64,000 nucleotides of DNA from an uncultured Monoglobus sp. (GTDB taxonomy: Bacteria > Bacillota > Clostridia > Monoglobales > Monoglobaceae). A program made the translations under genes and the position numbers. This document shows positions 10,069-17,819 of the stretch, piece by piece; position 1 is the first letter of the stretch; each line of letters opens with the position of its first letter. Below the pieces are notes generated by a model. That model was not told the DNA's origin. It made no database searches and worked only from the letters and a program-made list of their open reading frames with translations. Location: positions 1 through 64,000 of the forward strand of contig CANQKC010000009.1 in the NCBI GenBank assembly GCA_947624305.1. The letters run 5' to 3'.

Positions 10069-10429
10069 GTATTTTTTTGTTTTTGAGTGTCTTTTTCCAC
10101 GTTTGTTCGCCGATTTTCCAAAATGATATTATTGAATTTCTGTACTCTGCCGGATCATTTTCTATTTTTATCCTTAACACAAGCTTGAATTTTTCGCCGT
10201 TTTCTTGTATCTCTTTTAAAACTACTCCGGTATTTGGTTTATTTGCTTTAATAATATAATCCGGAGCAGTAATAATGCATGATAAATAAGAATAATATCT
10301 CTCGTAATCATCGGGGTGGCGCTCTTTTATATGCTCAATACGCTCGTCCGTAATGATAACCTCATCGGTGGTTATATCTTCGGCAATGCATTTATATATT
10401 TCCCTGTTGATTTTTCCTACAAGTTTCAC
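10052..10429 (-). CDS. PBECR-like (barnase-EndoU-colicin-RelE fold) nuclease domain protein
   Basis: A 125-residue protein beginning MKLVGKINREIYKCI and containing ITDERIEHIKERHPDDYERY, then DYIIKANKPNTGVVLKEI and a conserved core ending in SFWKIGEQTW. This matches the pattern I associate with the PBECR2 family (phage-barnase-EndoU-ColicinE5/D-RelE-like nuclease fold), proposed RNases found in phage and polymorphic toxins. Here it is a stand-alone cytoplasmic protein with no obvious immunity gene beside it. Its own promoter is at 10462-10489. Family identity is recalled, not searched, and activity is unproven. Confidence 0.65.
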   Translation of the reverse strand: MKLVGKINREIYKCIAEDITTDEVIITDERIEHIKERHPDDYERYYSYLSCIITAPDYIIKANKPNTGVVLKEIQENGEKFKLVLRIKIENDPAEYRNSIISFWKIGEQTWKKTLKNKKILYKQK

Positions 10430-10461
10430 TTAATTTCCCGCCGTTTCAATCTTTTTCTTTT

Positions 10462-10489
10462 ATTATATCGTTCCGAATGAATTTGTCAA
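10462..10489 (-). promoter_or_regulatory. Promoter of the PBECR-like gene
   Basis: Minus strand TTGACA (10484-10489), 16 bases, TATAAT (10462-10467), about 35 bases before the start codon. Confidence 0.7.
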
Positions 10490-10554
10490 TCTTATAAACG
10501 GCGTCTTTGAATTTGTTTCGGAGAATTATGTCGAAAAAAACGGAAAAGTTTTTG

Positions 10555-10583
10555 TTTACATAATACCTCTGCTGTGATATAAT
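10555..10583 (+). promoter_or_regulatory. Promoter of AbrB/zinc-ribbon leader 1
   Basis: TTTACA (10555-10560), 17 bases, TATAAT (10578-10583) with a TGTGA extension before the -10. The predicted start (about 10590) coincides with the first base of the long hairpin. Confidence 0.8.
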
Positions 10584-10587
10584 CAAA

Positions 10588-10751
10588 GTTGCCAAACTAT
10601 TACAATATCTATCAATATGTATGCTTTTTGTTTCGACAAAAATGCATGCTCATATCTGGCGTACATTGCGATAGATAGGTTGATAGTTTGGCGACTAAAT
10701 CCGAGCATAGCGTTTTTGGGCGCGTTGCTCGGCTTCGCGCCTTTTTGTTTT
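10588..10751 (+). ncRNA. Structured attenuator-like leader 1
   Basis: Two 33-base arms (10588-10620 and 10663-10695) form an imperfect long stem sharing GCCAAACTAT and TATCTATC blocks, with an inner hairpin (about 10620-10647) between them. Then CCGAGCA (10701-10707) can pair with TGCTCGG (10726-10732). TGCTCGG lies in the loop of a terminator stem GGCGCG/CGCGCC (10719-10724, 10736-10741), which is followed by TTTTTGTTTT. A second closing pair, AAATCCG with CGGATTT, brackets the terminator. The two pairings are mutually obstructive, as expected for an attenuator. The same layout recurs at 41333-41495. Confidence 0.65.
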
Positions 10752-10787
10752 GCGCGGATTTATCAAATATTTTTTGGAGGTATTATT

Positions 10788-11027
10788 ATGACAGTTAAAA
10801 TCGACTCAGCCGGCAGAGTAGTTATCCCGAAGCTATACCGGCAAAAATTTAATTTAAAGCCGAACACGGAGGCCAACATGCTGCCCCTGCCGGACGACAT
10901 CGGCGTTTCGCTGTTCCGCCTGGTTCCGCGCTGCGCCAACTGCGGCGAGGAAAAAGGACTTGAAAAATTTGAGAACATATCGCTCTGCGAAAATTGCAGA
11001 CGGGTCCTAAAATACGCGCTGAAATAA
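10788..11027 (+). CDS. AbrB-like regulator with C-terminal zinc ribbon (copy 1)
   Basis: Seventy-nine residues. The N-terminal half is a SpoVT/AbrB swapped-hairpin DNA-binding domain (VKIDSAGRVVIPKLYRQKF). The C-terminal half has two CxxC knuckles (CANCGEE and CENCRR), forming a probable zinc ribbon. Such proteins are DNA-binding dimers; the target is unknown. TTTTTGGAGG precedes the ATG, and a longer upstream frame would run through the structured leader and is rejected. A paralogue with the same domain order and leader design is at 41513-41758. Autoregulation is a plausible inference. Confidence 0.85.
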   Translation: MTVKIDSAGRVVIPKLYRQKFNLKPNTEANMLPLPDDIGVSLFRLVPRCANCGEEKGLEKFENISLCENCRRVLKYALK

Positions 11028-11045
11028 AACCGGAAACCCGCGCGG

Positions 11046-11597
11046 TCATCGCGCCGTATCCCTATTTCGCGCTATGCGTTTTGTTACATAATACACCGCG
11101 GCGGCGATTATTGCCGCCGCGACCGCTCCGCCCAGAATATCGGTCGGGAAGTGGACATAAAGGTATATCCGCGAAAACGCGATAAAACACGCCAGGATCA
11201 GCGCGGCAATATCAACGTATTTCACGCGGTACATCAGCAGCAGGAACGCCGCGGTAAACGATGACAGCGCGTGGCCCGAGGGGAACGAATAACCCGAGGG
11301 CGGCGGAATAATCAGTCTGACGCCGGGGTTTTGGACAAAAGGCCTCGGGCGGCAGACTATGTTTTTTATGCCGAGCGTGCTTATCACAAATCCCAGCAGC
11401 AGTCCGGCGATCACCGCGATGCCGCAGACGCGGTATTTTTTAAAGCAGCACAAAACAAGACCCAGGACGATCCAGATCATTCCGCCGTTTCCGAGCATCG
11501 TGAAAAGCTTCATCAACCCGTCCGCAAAGCCGCAGCGCAAATTGTTTTGAATAAAATCAAGCGCCGCAAAATCCGCGCTTGTTATAATTCCCGTCAC
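11046..11597 (-). CDS. PAP2-family membrane phosphatase
   Basis: About 183 residues from a GTG at 11597 that has AAGGAGG upstream; the frame extends to 11630 without an SD. The three phosphatase motifs are in order: KNIVCRPRP, SFPSGHAL and SRIYLYVHFPTD. The catalytic histidines lie in the second and third. Five or six membrane segments surround them. Family members dephosphorylate undecaprenyl diphosphate or other lipid phosphates on the outer membrane face. Substrate cannot be told from sequence. It is convergent with the AbrB/zinc-ribbon gene. Confidence 0.9.
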   Translation of the reverse strand: MTGIITSADFAALDFIQNNLRCGFADGLMKLFTMLGNGGMIWIVLGLVLCCFKKYRVCGIAVIAGLLLGFVISTLGIKNIVCRPRPFVQNPGVRLIIPPPSGYSFPSGHALSSFTAAFLLLMYRVKYVDIAALILACFIAFSRIYLYVHFPTDILGGAVAAAIIAAAVYYVTKRIARNRDTAR

Positions 11598-11667
11598 CGC
11601 CTCCGCCTCCTTGTTTATATATATTATCACATTATTTTTATATTTACAAATATTTAAGTCAAAAGTA

Positions 11668-11723
11668 TTGATTTTTTTCTTATAATCGGATATAATATTT
11701 GTAAGAAATTCTGAAATTCAGAA
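11668..11723 (+). promoter_or_regulatory. Toxin-antitoxin promoter and operator
   Basis: TTGATT (11668-11673), 17 bases, TATAAT (11691-11696). Just downstream is a perfect palindrome TTCTGAA-A-TTCAGAA (11709-11723) overlapping the expected transcription start. It is well placed as the operator for autoregulation by the MazE-like antitoxin. Confidence 0.7.
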
Positions 11724-11741
11724 ACGCGAAAGGGTGATTAC

Positions 11742-11999
11742 ATGCTGGCAGAAATACGAGGACGCTCACAGGTCACAATTCCCGCCGATATTATAAAAAA
11801 GCTCGGCATCAGCGAGGGCGATAAATTTGACATTACCGAAAAAGACGGCGGCATATTCTTATGTCCGGTCGTTGTGTATCCCAAAAATAAAATCGCCAAA
11901 ATAGCCAAGCTTGTTAAAGACGCCGAGCAAGAGACCTCGAAACAAACCGCTTTTGAAAGCGTTGAGGAAATGTTCGCGGATATGGGGATCGACTCTTAA
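11742..11999 (+). CDS. AbrB/MazE-type antitoxin
   Basis: Eighty-five residues. It has an N-terminal SpoVT/AbrB fold (AEIRGRSQVTIPADIIKKLGISEGDKF) that would bind the operator palindrome, and a hydrophilic acidic C-terminal tail (SVEEMFADMG) of the kind that wraps a toxin. The start has AAAGGGTGA upstream. The stop is one base before the toxin ATG, so translation is coupled. An AbrB-fold antitoxin paired with a RelE-fold toxin is a known type II combination. Confidence 0.85.
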   Translation: MLAEIRGRSQVTIPADIIKKLGISEGDKFDITEKDGGIFLCPVVVYPKNKIAKIAKLVKDAEQETSKQTAFESVEEMFADMGIDS

Positions 12000-12000
12000 A

Positions 12001-12264
12001 ATGTATAAGCTGAAATACACCAAGACCTTTGAAAAACATCTGAAAAGCTTATCGCGCGCTGAACAGACCGCGGTGGCGAATAAGCTCAAATTATTAATTA
12101 AAGATCCGTTTTATCCGTCTCTGCGGACCAAAAAAGTCCGGGGTTTTGATGATGTGTTTGAAATGAGCGTTAATATGAACATCAGGATTTTATGGCGGTA
12201 TGAAAACGGCGTTATTATTCTGTTATTGGAAGTCGGACATCACAAAGACATTCTCGGAGTATAA
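12001..12264 (+). CDS. RelE/ParE-superfamily toxin
   Basis: Eighty-seven residues with the RelE/ParE pattern: YTKTFEKHLKSLSRAEQTAV, a central LRTKKVRGFDDVFEMSVN and a final strand pair IRILWRYENGVIILLLEVGHH. Members either cut mRNA on the ribosome or poison gyrase; the sequence does not settle which. It starts one base after the antitoxin stop, and an in-frame extension into the antitoxin gene is rejected. It is followed directly by a strong terminator. Confidence 0.85.
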   Translation: MYKLKYTKTFEKHLKSLSRAEQTAVANKLKLLIKDPFYPSLRTKKVRGFDDVFEMSVNMNIRILWRYENGVIILLLEVGHHKDILGV

Positions 12265-12296
12265 AAAAGCTTGAAACGAAAGTTTCAAGCTTTTTT
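12263..12296. terminator. Terminator after the toxin gene
   Basis: An AAAAAAGCTTGAAAC stem with a GAAA loop and TTTTTT tail. It is symmetric, so it can act on both strands, and its last T is the final base of the convergent tRNA-Tyr CCA end. Confidence 0.9.
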
Positions 12297-12380
12297 GGTG
12301 GAGGGAGATGGATTCGAACCATCGAAGTCGTTGACAACAGATTTACAGTCTGCCCCCTTTGGCCACTCGGGAACCCCTCC
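12296..12380 (-). tRNA. tRNA-Tyr (GUA)
   Basis: An 85-base cloverleaf with a 7-bp acceptor stem (GGAGGGG/TCCCTCC), anticodon loop CTGTAAA (anticodon GTA), a long class II variable arm and the GGTTCGAATCC T-loop. The 3' CCA is encoded. Confidence 0.95.
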
Positions 12381-12424
12381 GATTAAATTGTCCGCCGCCC
12401 CGCTTCCGCGCTGACGACTTGACT

Positions 12425-12453
12425 ATAATACCACAATCAATCGGGCTTGTCAA
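12425..12453 (-). promoter_or_regulatory. tRNA-Tyr promoter
   Basis: Minus strand TTGACA (12448-12453), 17 bases, TATTAT (12425-12430). Confidence 0.7.
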
Positions 12454-12542
12454 GACTTTTTTGAAAAAATTTTATTTTATTTCTTGCTAAAGCCGCCGCC
12501 TTGTGGTAATATAATCTTAACATATTTTTTGGAGGTAAAACA

Positions 12543-12980
12543 ATGAGCAACGAAATGAATATAAAAGAAATAATGAACACCATACCGCATCGCTATCCGT
12601 TTTTGCTTGTGGACAGAATTATCGAGTTTGAGGAAGGCAAGCGCGCGGTCGGACTTAAAAACGTCACGATGAACGAGCCGTTCTTTCAGGGCCACTTTCC
12701 CGGCAACCCGATAATGCCGGGTGTGCTTATCTGCGAGGCGCTGGCGCAGGTCGGTGCCGTGGTTATTCTCAGCAAACCCGAGTTTAAAGACAAGCTGGCG
12801 GTGTTCACGGGGATAAACAACTTCAAATTCAAGCATCAGGTGGTGCCGGGCGAGACGCTGCGCCTTGAGGTTGAGCTGACAAAATTCCGCTCAGTTATGG
12901 GCAAAGCCGACGTGTGCGCCTATGTTGGCGACGATGTCGCCGCCAAAGGCGAAATCTCCTTCGCCCTGATCGAAAAATAA
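12543..12980 (+). CDS. fabZ: 3-hydroxyacyl-ACP dehydratase FabZ
   Basis: A 145-residue hot-dog-fold dehydratase of type II fatty acid synthesis. The catalytic histidine is in [11 protein letters not shown] and the glutamate in [19 protein letters not shown] near the start is also family-typical. TTTTGGAGG lies nine bases upstream. It is a single-gene unit here, apart from other fab genes, and is closed by a strong terminator. Confidence 0.97.
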   Translation: MSNEMNIKEIMNTIPHRYPFLLVDRIIEFEEGKRAVGLKNVTMNEPFFQGHFPGNPIMPGVLICEALAQVGAVVILSKPEFKDKLAVFTGINNFKFKHQVVPGETLRLEVELTKFRSVMGKADVCAYVGDDVAAKGEISFALIEK

Positions 12981-13000
12981 ATTTTTTCGGCGTTAAAATA

Positions 13001-13037
13001 GCCGGACGGGATTTTTCCCGTCCGGCGGTTTTTGTTT
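13001..13037. terminator. Terminator between fabZ and the ABC ATPase gene
   Basis: A GCCGGACGGGA stem with a T-rich loop and its complement, followed by TTTTTGTTTTT on the plus strand. The two genes converge here, so it may serve both. Confidence 0.9.
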
Positions 13038-14147
13038 TTAGTGAGTGATGATATTCTCGGTGTCCTTGTCGAAGATGTGGATCTTGTTGGGGTCCATAGC
13101 AACCGGAATATGATCGCCGTGCTTTGTCTTCGAGCGGGGGTTAACTCTCGCGGTGAAGTCTGTGCCGGCTACCTTGAAGTACAGATATGTCTCGGCGCCC
13201 ATCATCTCAACCAGGTCGATGTTAACGTCAACGCTGCAACCGGGAACGCTTGAAATAAACGCCTCGTCATCATACATATCCTCGGGTCTGATACCCATAA
13301 CAACTTCCTTGCCGTTGTACTTCTTAAGCTCGGGTGTAACCTTGCCCTCGGGCAGCTTGATCTTGAACTGACCGCTCTTGAGATATGTACCGTCGCTCGC
13401 GCTGTCAACCGTAACGTTCAGGAAGTTCATCTGCGGTGAGCCGATAAATCCGGCAACGAACATGTTGCAGGGATAGTTATAAAGGTTTGTCGGGGAGTCA
13501 ACCTGCTGAATGATACCGTCCTTCATAACAACGATTCTGGTACCCATCGTCATAGCCTCGGTCTGGTCATGCGTAACGTAGATAAACGTTGTCATGAGCT
13601 TCTTGTGCAGCTTGCCGATCTCGGTTCTCATCTGAACTCTCAGCTTAGCATCCAGGTTGGAGAGAGGCTCATCCATAAGGAATACCTTAGGAGTACGAAC
13701 GATAGCGCGGCCCAGCGCAACACGCTGTCTCTGACCGCCGGACAGAGCCTTCGGCTTTCTGTCGAGCAGATGCTCAATACCCAAAATCTGAGCTGCCTCA
13801 ATAACCTTTTTCTTGATCTCGTCCTTAGGAACCTTTCTGAGCTTCAGGCCGAATGCCATGTTCTCAAACACCGACATATGAGGATAGAGAGCGTAGTTTT
13901 GGAAAACCATCGCGATATCTCTGTCCTTCGGAACAACGTCGTTCATCAGCTTGTCGCCGATGTAGAGCTCGCCCTCGGAAATTTCCTCGAGACCCGCGAT
14001 CATTCTCAGAGTTGTTGACTTACCGCAGCCGGAAGGGCCAACGAAAATAACGAACTCTTTGTCGGCGATCTCAAGATTGAAATCCTTAACCGCCGTAAAA
14101 CCGCCCGGGTATGTCTTGTAAATACCTCTTAAACTTAAACTTGCCAT
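13038..14147 (-). CDS. msmK: MsmK/UgpC-type sugar ABC transporter ATPase
   Basis: A 369-residue ATPase starting MASLSLRGIYKTYPGG. It has Walker A GPSGCGKST, a Q-loop VFQNYALYPHM, signature LSGGQRQRVALGRAI, Walker B VFLMDEPLSNLDAKLR and the H-loop VTHDQTEAM, then a C-terminal regulatory OB/MOI domain (about 235-369). Members energise several carbohydrate importers. No permease or binding-protein gene is adjacent, which suits a shared ATPase of the MsmK kind. AGGAGGTC lies before the chosen ATG; the longer frame to 14189 lacks an SD. Confidence 0.93.
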   Translation of the reverse strand: MASLSLRGIYKTYPGGFTAVKDFNLEIADKEFVIFVGPSGCGKSTTLRMIAGLEEISEGELYIGDKLMNDVVPKDRDIAMVFQNYALYPHMSVFENMAFGLKLRKVPKDEIKKKVIEAAQILGIEHLLDRKPKALSGGQRQRVALGRAIVRTPKVFLMDEPLSNLDAKLRVQMRTEIGKLHKKLMTTFIYVTHDQTEAMTMGTRIVVMKDGIIQQVDSPTNLYNYPCNMFVAGFIGSPQMNFLNVTVDSASDGTYLKSGQFKIKLPEGKVTPELKKYNGKEVVMGIRPEDMYDDEAFISSVPGCSVDVNIDLVEMMGAETYLYFKVAGTDFTARVNPRSKTKHGDHIPVAMDPNKIHIFDKDTENIITH

Positions 14148-14338
14148 ACTAAATGACCTCCTATTTTTATTTATACTATAAAGTTTCACTTTAAATACAA
14201 ATATATTCTAACATACTTATCAAAAGAAAAAAAGAGATTAATTAACCAAAATTAAAAAAAAGATTTTAGGCAATTTGCATAGCAAAATTTGGCTCTTTTT
14301 AAAATTTCGGTAATACTGCACAAAATTTAAGCTTAGTC

Positions 14339-14367
14339 TTGATATATTTTGCCTTTGATAGTATAAT
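14339..14367 (+). promoter_or_regulatory. argC-argB promoter
   Basis: TTGATA (14339-14344), 17 bases, TATAAT (14362-14367), about 50 bases before argC. No ARG box was confidently identified. Confidence 0.7.
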
Positions 14368-14419
14368 AGCCTTGTAAAATGGCGAATTAACTGAAATTTA
14401 AAACGGAGTTGATACATCA

Positions 14420-15460
14420 ATGATAAAAGTCGGAATTTTGGGCGCCACCGGATATGCCGGAATTGAGACGGTGCGCCTCATAGTTTCTCACCCCGGCGCC
14501 GAGCTTACGCGGGTCGTTTCCCAGAGCTTTGTCGGCCAAAAAATCTCGGAGGTTTATCCCAACCTTAAGGGTATATGCGATATTGAGTGCAGTGCCCTTG
14601 ACGTTGACGACATAGCCAAAAACTGTGACGTGGTTTTCACCGCGCTGCCGCACGGCGCTTCAAAAACGGTCATCCCGGCCCTATTTGAAAAGGGACTTAA
14701 GATAATTGACCTGAGCGGAGACTTCAGATATAACGACCCCAAGGTCTATGAAAAATGGTACGGAGAGCCGCACTCGGCCCCGGAAATCCTCAAAGAGTCG
14801 GTCTACGGCCTGTGCGAGCTGCACAGAGACGAGATAAAAAAGCACCGTCTTATCGGGAACCCGGGCTGTTATACCACATGCTCCATATTGGCTCTGGCGC
14901 CTCTTGTGGCGTCAAAATCGGTCGACAACACAAGCCTTATCGCAGACGCCAAGTCCGGCGTGACCGGCGCGGGACGAAGCGCGGTCCTGCCCAACCTTTA
15001 CTGCGAGGTCAACGAGTCGCTTAAGGCCTATAAAGTCGCGACCCACCGCCACACCTCGGAGATCGAGCAGGAGCTTTCTCTGCTGGCGGGCGAGGATATC
15101 ATGCTGTCGTTCACTCCCCACCTGGTACCCATGCAGAGGGGGATTCTGGCGACCTGCTACGCGGACCTCAAAAAGCCCATGACCACCGAGGAGGCGGTCG
15201 GGCTCTACAAGGAATATTACAAGGGCGAGGAATTCGTCCGCGTTTATGACGCGGGCACCCTGCCCGAGATCAAGCATGTCGCGGGCTCGAACTACGCAGC
15301 GATAGGCCTTGTTGTTGACGAGCGCTTACACCGCGCGGTGGTTGTCTCATGCATTGACAACCTTGTAAAAGGCGCCGCGGGACAGGCAGTCCAGAATATG
15401 AATTTAATATGCGGTCTCGACGAGGGCGAAGGCCTTCGCGCCGCGGGAATGTATCTGTAA
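14420..15460 (+). CDS. argC: N-acetyl-gamma-glutamyl-phosphate reductase
   Basis: A 346-residue NADPH-dependent enzyme of arginine synthesis. It has the Rossmann start [17 protein letters not shown], the catalytic cysteine motif GNPGCYTT, and the conserved [11 protein letters not shown] and [12 protein letters not shown] blocks. Family length is about 345. It is followed 17 bases later by argB, giving two consecutive steps in one operon. argJ and argD are not in the window. Confidence 0.97.
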   Translation: MIKVGILGATGYAGIETVRLIVSHPGAELTRVVSQSFVGQKISEVYPNLKGICDIECSALDVDDIAKNCDVVFTALPHGASKTVIPALFEKGLKIIDLSGDFRYNDPKVYEKWYGEPHSAPEILKESVYGLCELHRDEIKKHRLIGNPGCYTTCSILALAPLVASKSVDNTSLIADAKSGVTGAGRSAVLPNLYCEVNESLKAYKVATHRHTSEIEQELSLLAGEDIMLSFTPHLVPMQRGILATCYADLKKPMTTEEAVGLYKEYYKGEEFVRVYDAGTLPEIKHVAGSNYAAIGLVVDERLHRAVVVSCIDNLVKGAAGQAVQNMNLICGLDEGEGLRAAGMYL

Positions 15461-15477
15461 AAGAAAGGGAAATCAAA

Positions 15478-16359
15478 ATGGCGAAAATGGAGGATTTGAT
15501 CAGCAGAGCCGAGATCCTTATCGAGGCTTTGCCGTATATGCAGAAATTCGAGGGCGCGAAGATCGTTGTGAAATACGGCGGAAACGCCATGATAAACGAG
15601 GATCTCAAGAACTCGGTCATGGATGACATTATATTGCTCAAGTACATAGGCTTAAAGCCTATCGTGGTCCACGGCGGCGGGCCCGACATATCGGCGGCCC
15701 TCGAAAAATCGGGGATCGAAAGCCGTTTTATCAACGGTCTCCGCTACACCGATAAGGCCACAATGGATATAGCCCAGCAGGTGCTTATCGGCAAAACCAA
15801 CAAGGAGATCGTGTCGCTGCTTAACACAAAGGGCGGCAGAGCCGTTGGAATAAGCGGAATTGACGCGAGCTTTATCGAGTGCAAAAGGCAGACCACGGTC
15901 GAAAACGGCGAGGTCAAGGAGCTTGGATATGTGGGTGACATAGTCCATGTCAAGAACTGTATTCTCGATCTGCTTTCGTCCGACCAGTATATCCCCGTTA
16001 TCGCGCCGATCGGCACCGACGAGCGCGGCAACAGCTACAACATCAACGCCGACACGGTCGCCTCCGCGGTCGCCAAGGCGGTACAGGCCGAAAAGCTGGT
16101 GCTGCTCACCGACGTCGAGGGTCTTAAGGACGACGACGGCAATATCATATACGAGGCCCACACCAAGGAGATCGACCAGATGATAGGCACCGGAGTCATA
16201 AGCGGCGGAATGATCCCCAAGGTCCTCGGCTGCTGCGACGCGATCGACGCAGGCGTTTCGGGAGTGCACATCATAGACGGACGTATCCCTCACTGCCTGC
16301 TGCTTGAGATATTCACAAAATCCGGCATAGGCACTCTTATCAAAGGAGATAAATACTAA
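15478..16359 (+). CDS. argB: Acetylglutamate kinase
   Basis: A 293-residue amino-acid-kinase-fold enzyme that phosphorylates N-acetylglutamate. It shows [16 protein letters not shown], the substrate loop [10 protein letters not shown], and C-terminal [14 protein letters not shown]. An N-terminal helix ([24 protein letters not shown]) of the type found in arginine-inhibited forms is present, so feedback inhibition is plausible. The ATG is preceded by AAAGAAAGGGAAA. The upstream frame overlapping argC is rejected. Confidence 0.97.
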   Translation: MAKMEDLISRAEILIEALPYMQKFEGAKIVVKYGGNAMINEDLKNSVMDDIILLKYIGLKPIVVHGGGPDISAALEKSGIESRFINGLRYTDKATMDIAQQVLIGKTNKEIVSLLNTKGGRAVGISGIDASFIECKRQTTVENGEVKELGYVGDIVHVKNCILDLLSSDQYIPVIAPIGTDERGNSYNINADTVASAVAKAVQAEKLVLLTDVEGLKDDDGNIIYEAHTKEIDQMIGTGVISGGMIPKVLGCCDAIDAGVSGVHIIDGRIPHCLLLEIFTKSGIGTLIKGDKY

Positions 16360-16392
16360 CGTAGTGACTGGGGAATAGGAACTAGGGACTAG
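16360..16392. repeat. Short repeat module after argB
   Basis: CGTAGTGACTGGGGAATAGG and GGGACTAG form one copy of the (C)GTAGTGAYTAG-type module seen at 4371, 24526, 28725, 53707, 53930 and 56755. It abuts the argB stop. Confidence 0.7.
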
Positions 16393-16427
16393 AACAAACG
16401 CGGAGCCGTTCGGCTCCGCGTTTGTTT
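16393..16427 (+). terminator. argCB terminator
   Basis: AACAAACGCGGAGCCG stem, TTCGG-containing loop and complementary arm ending TTTGTTTGG. The stem is 14 bp or more. Confidence 0.9.
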
Positions 16428-16457
16428 GGTTCAAAACCGGTAATGTTTCATGCTCGT

Positions 16458-16715
16458 TTACATATGGCGGGAAACATATTTTCCTATTTTATCTATGGCG
16501 CGCTTCTCGTCGTCGCCCTCAGTAATAAACTTTATTGTGTCTCCGGCTTTTATGCCATAGCTGAGCAGTATAAACAGCTTGCCGATATCCGTGACATAGT
16601 CGCGGCTCTCGACGTATGTGCGGCATTTATGCTCTCCCGCCAATCTTATTATGTCCATCGCCGGTTTTGCGGCCAAATCATACTTGTTTGTGACAGTGTA
16701 CGAAAATTCTCTCAT
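16458..16715 (-). CDS. HPr-like protein lacking the phosphorylated histidine
   Basis: Eighty-five residues aligning by eye with HPr/Crh over the full length: MREFSYTVTNKYDLAAKPA in place of the usual TNKTGLHARPA, then LFILLSYGIKAGDTI in place of IMGVLSLGAKQGTEI. The His15 position is alanine and the Ser46 region (family NAKSIMGV) is DIGKLF. Neither PTS phosphotransfer nor HPr-kinase phosphorylation would therefore be possible in the usual way. AGGAGGGG lies upstream of the ATG. It may bind a partner as a phosphorylation-blind HPr mimic; the role is unknown. Confidence 0.75.
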   Translation of the reverse strand: MREFSYTVTNKYDLAAKPAMDIIRLAGEHKCRTYVESRDYVTDIGKLFILLSYGIKAGDTIKFITEGDDEKRAIDKIGKYVSRHM

Positions 16716-16962
16716 AAAAATCCCCTCCTATTATCACAATTAATATGACCTGAACGGGCGGAAACGCTTGACGCGCCGGACGGCGCGTACTGCTTCCCGC
16801 ATATATATTAAACTACATTTTCGCGAAAATGTCAATCTTAATTATATCCAATAAAACCGCGGCTCAAACCGATTTTTTAGCAGTATTTTTCAGACATTTG
16901 CCCTGTTTGAGGGGATTTGTGACGATTGTGTTACAAAGCTGTTAAAATACGCCGCAAGGCAT

Positions 16963-16989
16963 AAAAAAGCGCAGCCGAACGGCTGCGCC
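16963..16989 (-). terminator. HU gene terminator
   Basis: On the minus strand a GGCGCAGCCG/CGGCTGCGC stem is followed by TTTTTTATG. It lies 16 bases after the HU stop codon. The stretch 16716-16962 upstream of it shows no gene. Confidence 0.9.
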
Positions 16990-17004
16990 AACAAATCGCT
17001 TTGT

Positions 17005-17283
17005 TTATTTATTGTTTACCAGGTCCTTGAGAGCGCGGCCCGCCTTGAAAGCGGGAACCTTAGCCGCGGGAATATCCATGGGCTCTCCCGTGAGGGGGTT
17101 CTTGCCCGATCTCGCTGCTCTCTCTCTTACTTCGAAGCTGCCAAAGCCGATAAGCTGAACCTTATCGCCCTTCTTCAAAGATTCCTGAACTGTTTCGATA
17201 AAAGCGGCCAATGCTGCCTCGGAATCCTTTTTTGTTAATCCTGACTTCTCAGAAATAGCTGAAAGTAACTCTTGCTTATTCAT
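17005..17283 (-). CDS. hup: DNA-binding protein HU
   Basis: A 92-residue HU/IHF-family protein that bends DNA non-specifically in the nucleoid. It starts [20 protein letters not shown], has [14 protein letters not shown] leading into the arm [22 protein letters not shown], and ends in a short helix. The proline at the arm tip used for intercalation is in the usual place. AGGAGG lies upstream. It is single-gene and has a strong terminator. Confidence 0.97.
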   Translation of the reverse strand: MNKQELLSAISEKSGLTKKDSEAALAAFIETVQESLKKGDKVQLIGFGSFEVRERAARSGKNPLTGEPMDIPAAKVPAFKAGRALKDLVNNK

Positions 17284-17819
17284 TTTTTGTCCTCCTGAAT
17301 TTATATTATAATTTTAATTTATTTTTCTTATTCAAACAAGACGAATGAAAACAACAACACAAGCAGAGCCGAGGCATCTCGCTAAGATACATTTTCTGCT
17401 TATATTGCTAATATGTAATATTATGTCCAAACATCCATTATAATGATATATTAGCATTTTACTACAACGGACGACAAAATGCTACAATTATTTTTAGATT
17501 TGTAATATTTTTGTATTATTTAACAAAATTTCCGTCATTTTATATTTAAATTTATTTAAAATACAATATGATTTTGCCGATTATTTCGCTCCGCTAAACT
17601 TATTGTAAATATACACAAAATATTGCCGCCGCGCCGCAATAATATTTTATTGCGGATTTTTAATAATTCCTTGATATTTTCCTTAAGTTATGTTACAATT
17701 TTACATTAATCAATATAATTTTTAAAGTCCGTTATTCTAATTATTATCCGCGCGGAGTCTGATTATACGCGTATTATTACCGTATACGGCGCGGTTTAAA
17801 ACGAAAAGGAGGAATTTTT
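17284..17819 (+). promoter_or_regulatory. HU-guaB intergenic region: guaB promoter and leader hairpin
   Basis: A 536-base AT-rich gap without a gene. On the plus strand it contains TTGATA (17671-17676), 17 bases, TACAAT (17694-17699), a promoter for guaB. The predicted leader (about 115 bases) folds into a two-part hairpin. The outer stem is CCGCGC/GCGCGG (17748-17753, 17789-17794) and the inner stem TATACG/CGTATA, ending just before the AAAGGAGG site. A separate CCGCAATAA hairpin is at about 17632-17655. I could not match the leader to a purine riboswitch. HU presumably has a promoter in the left half, but no clear one stands out. Confidence 0.55.

Noticed and set aside
10588-10760. T-box or known riboswitch before the AbrB gene
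   Set aside because: The T-box antiterminator sequence and specifier layout are missing, and the downstream gene is not an amino acid gene. No known aptamer core was recognised.
10617-10787. N-terminal extension of the AbrB/zinc-ribbon protein
   Set aside because: The extension would translate the leader hairpins and terminator; the ATG at 10788 has a good SD and begins exactly at the domain.
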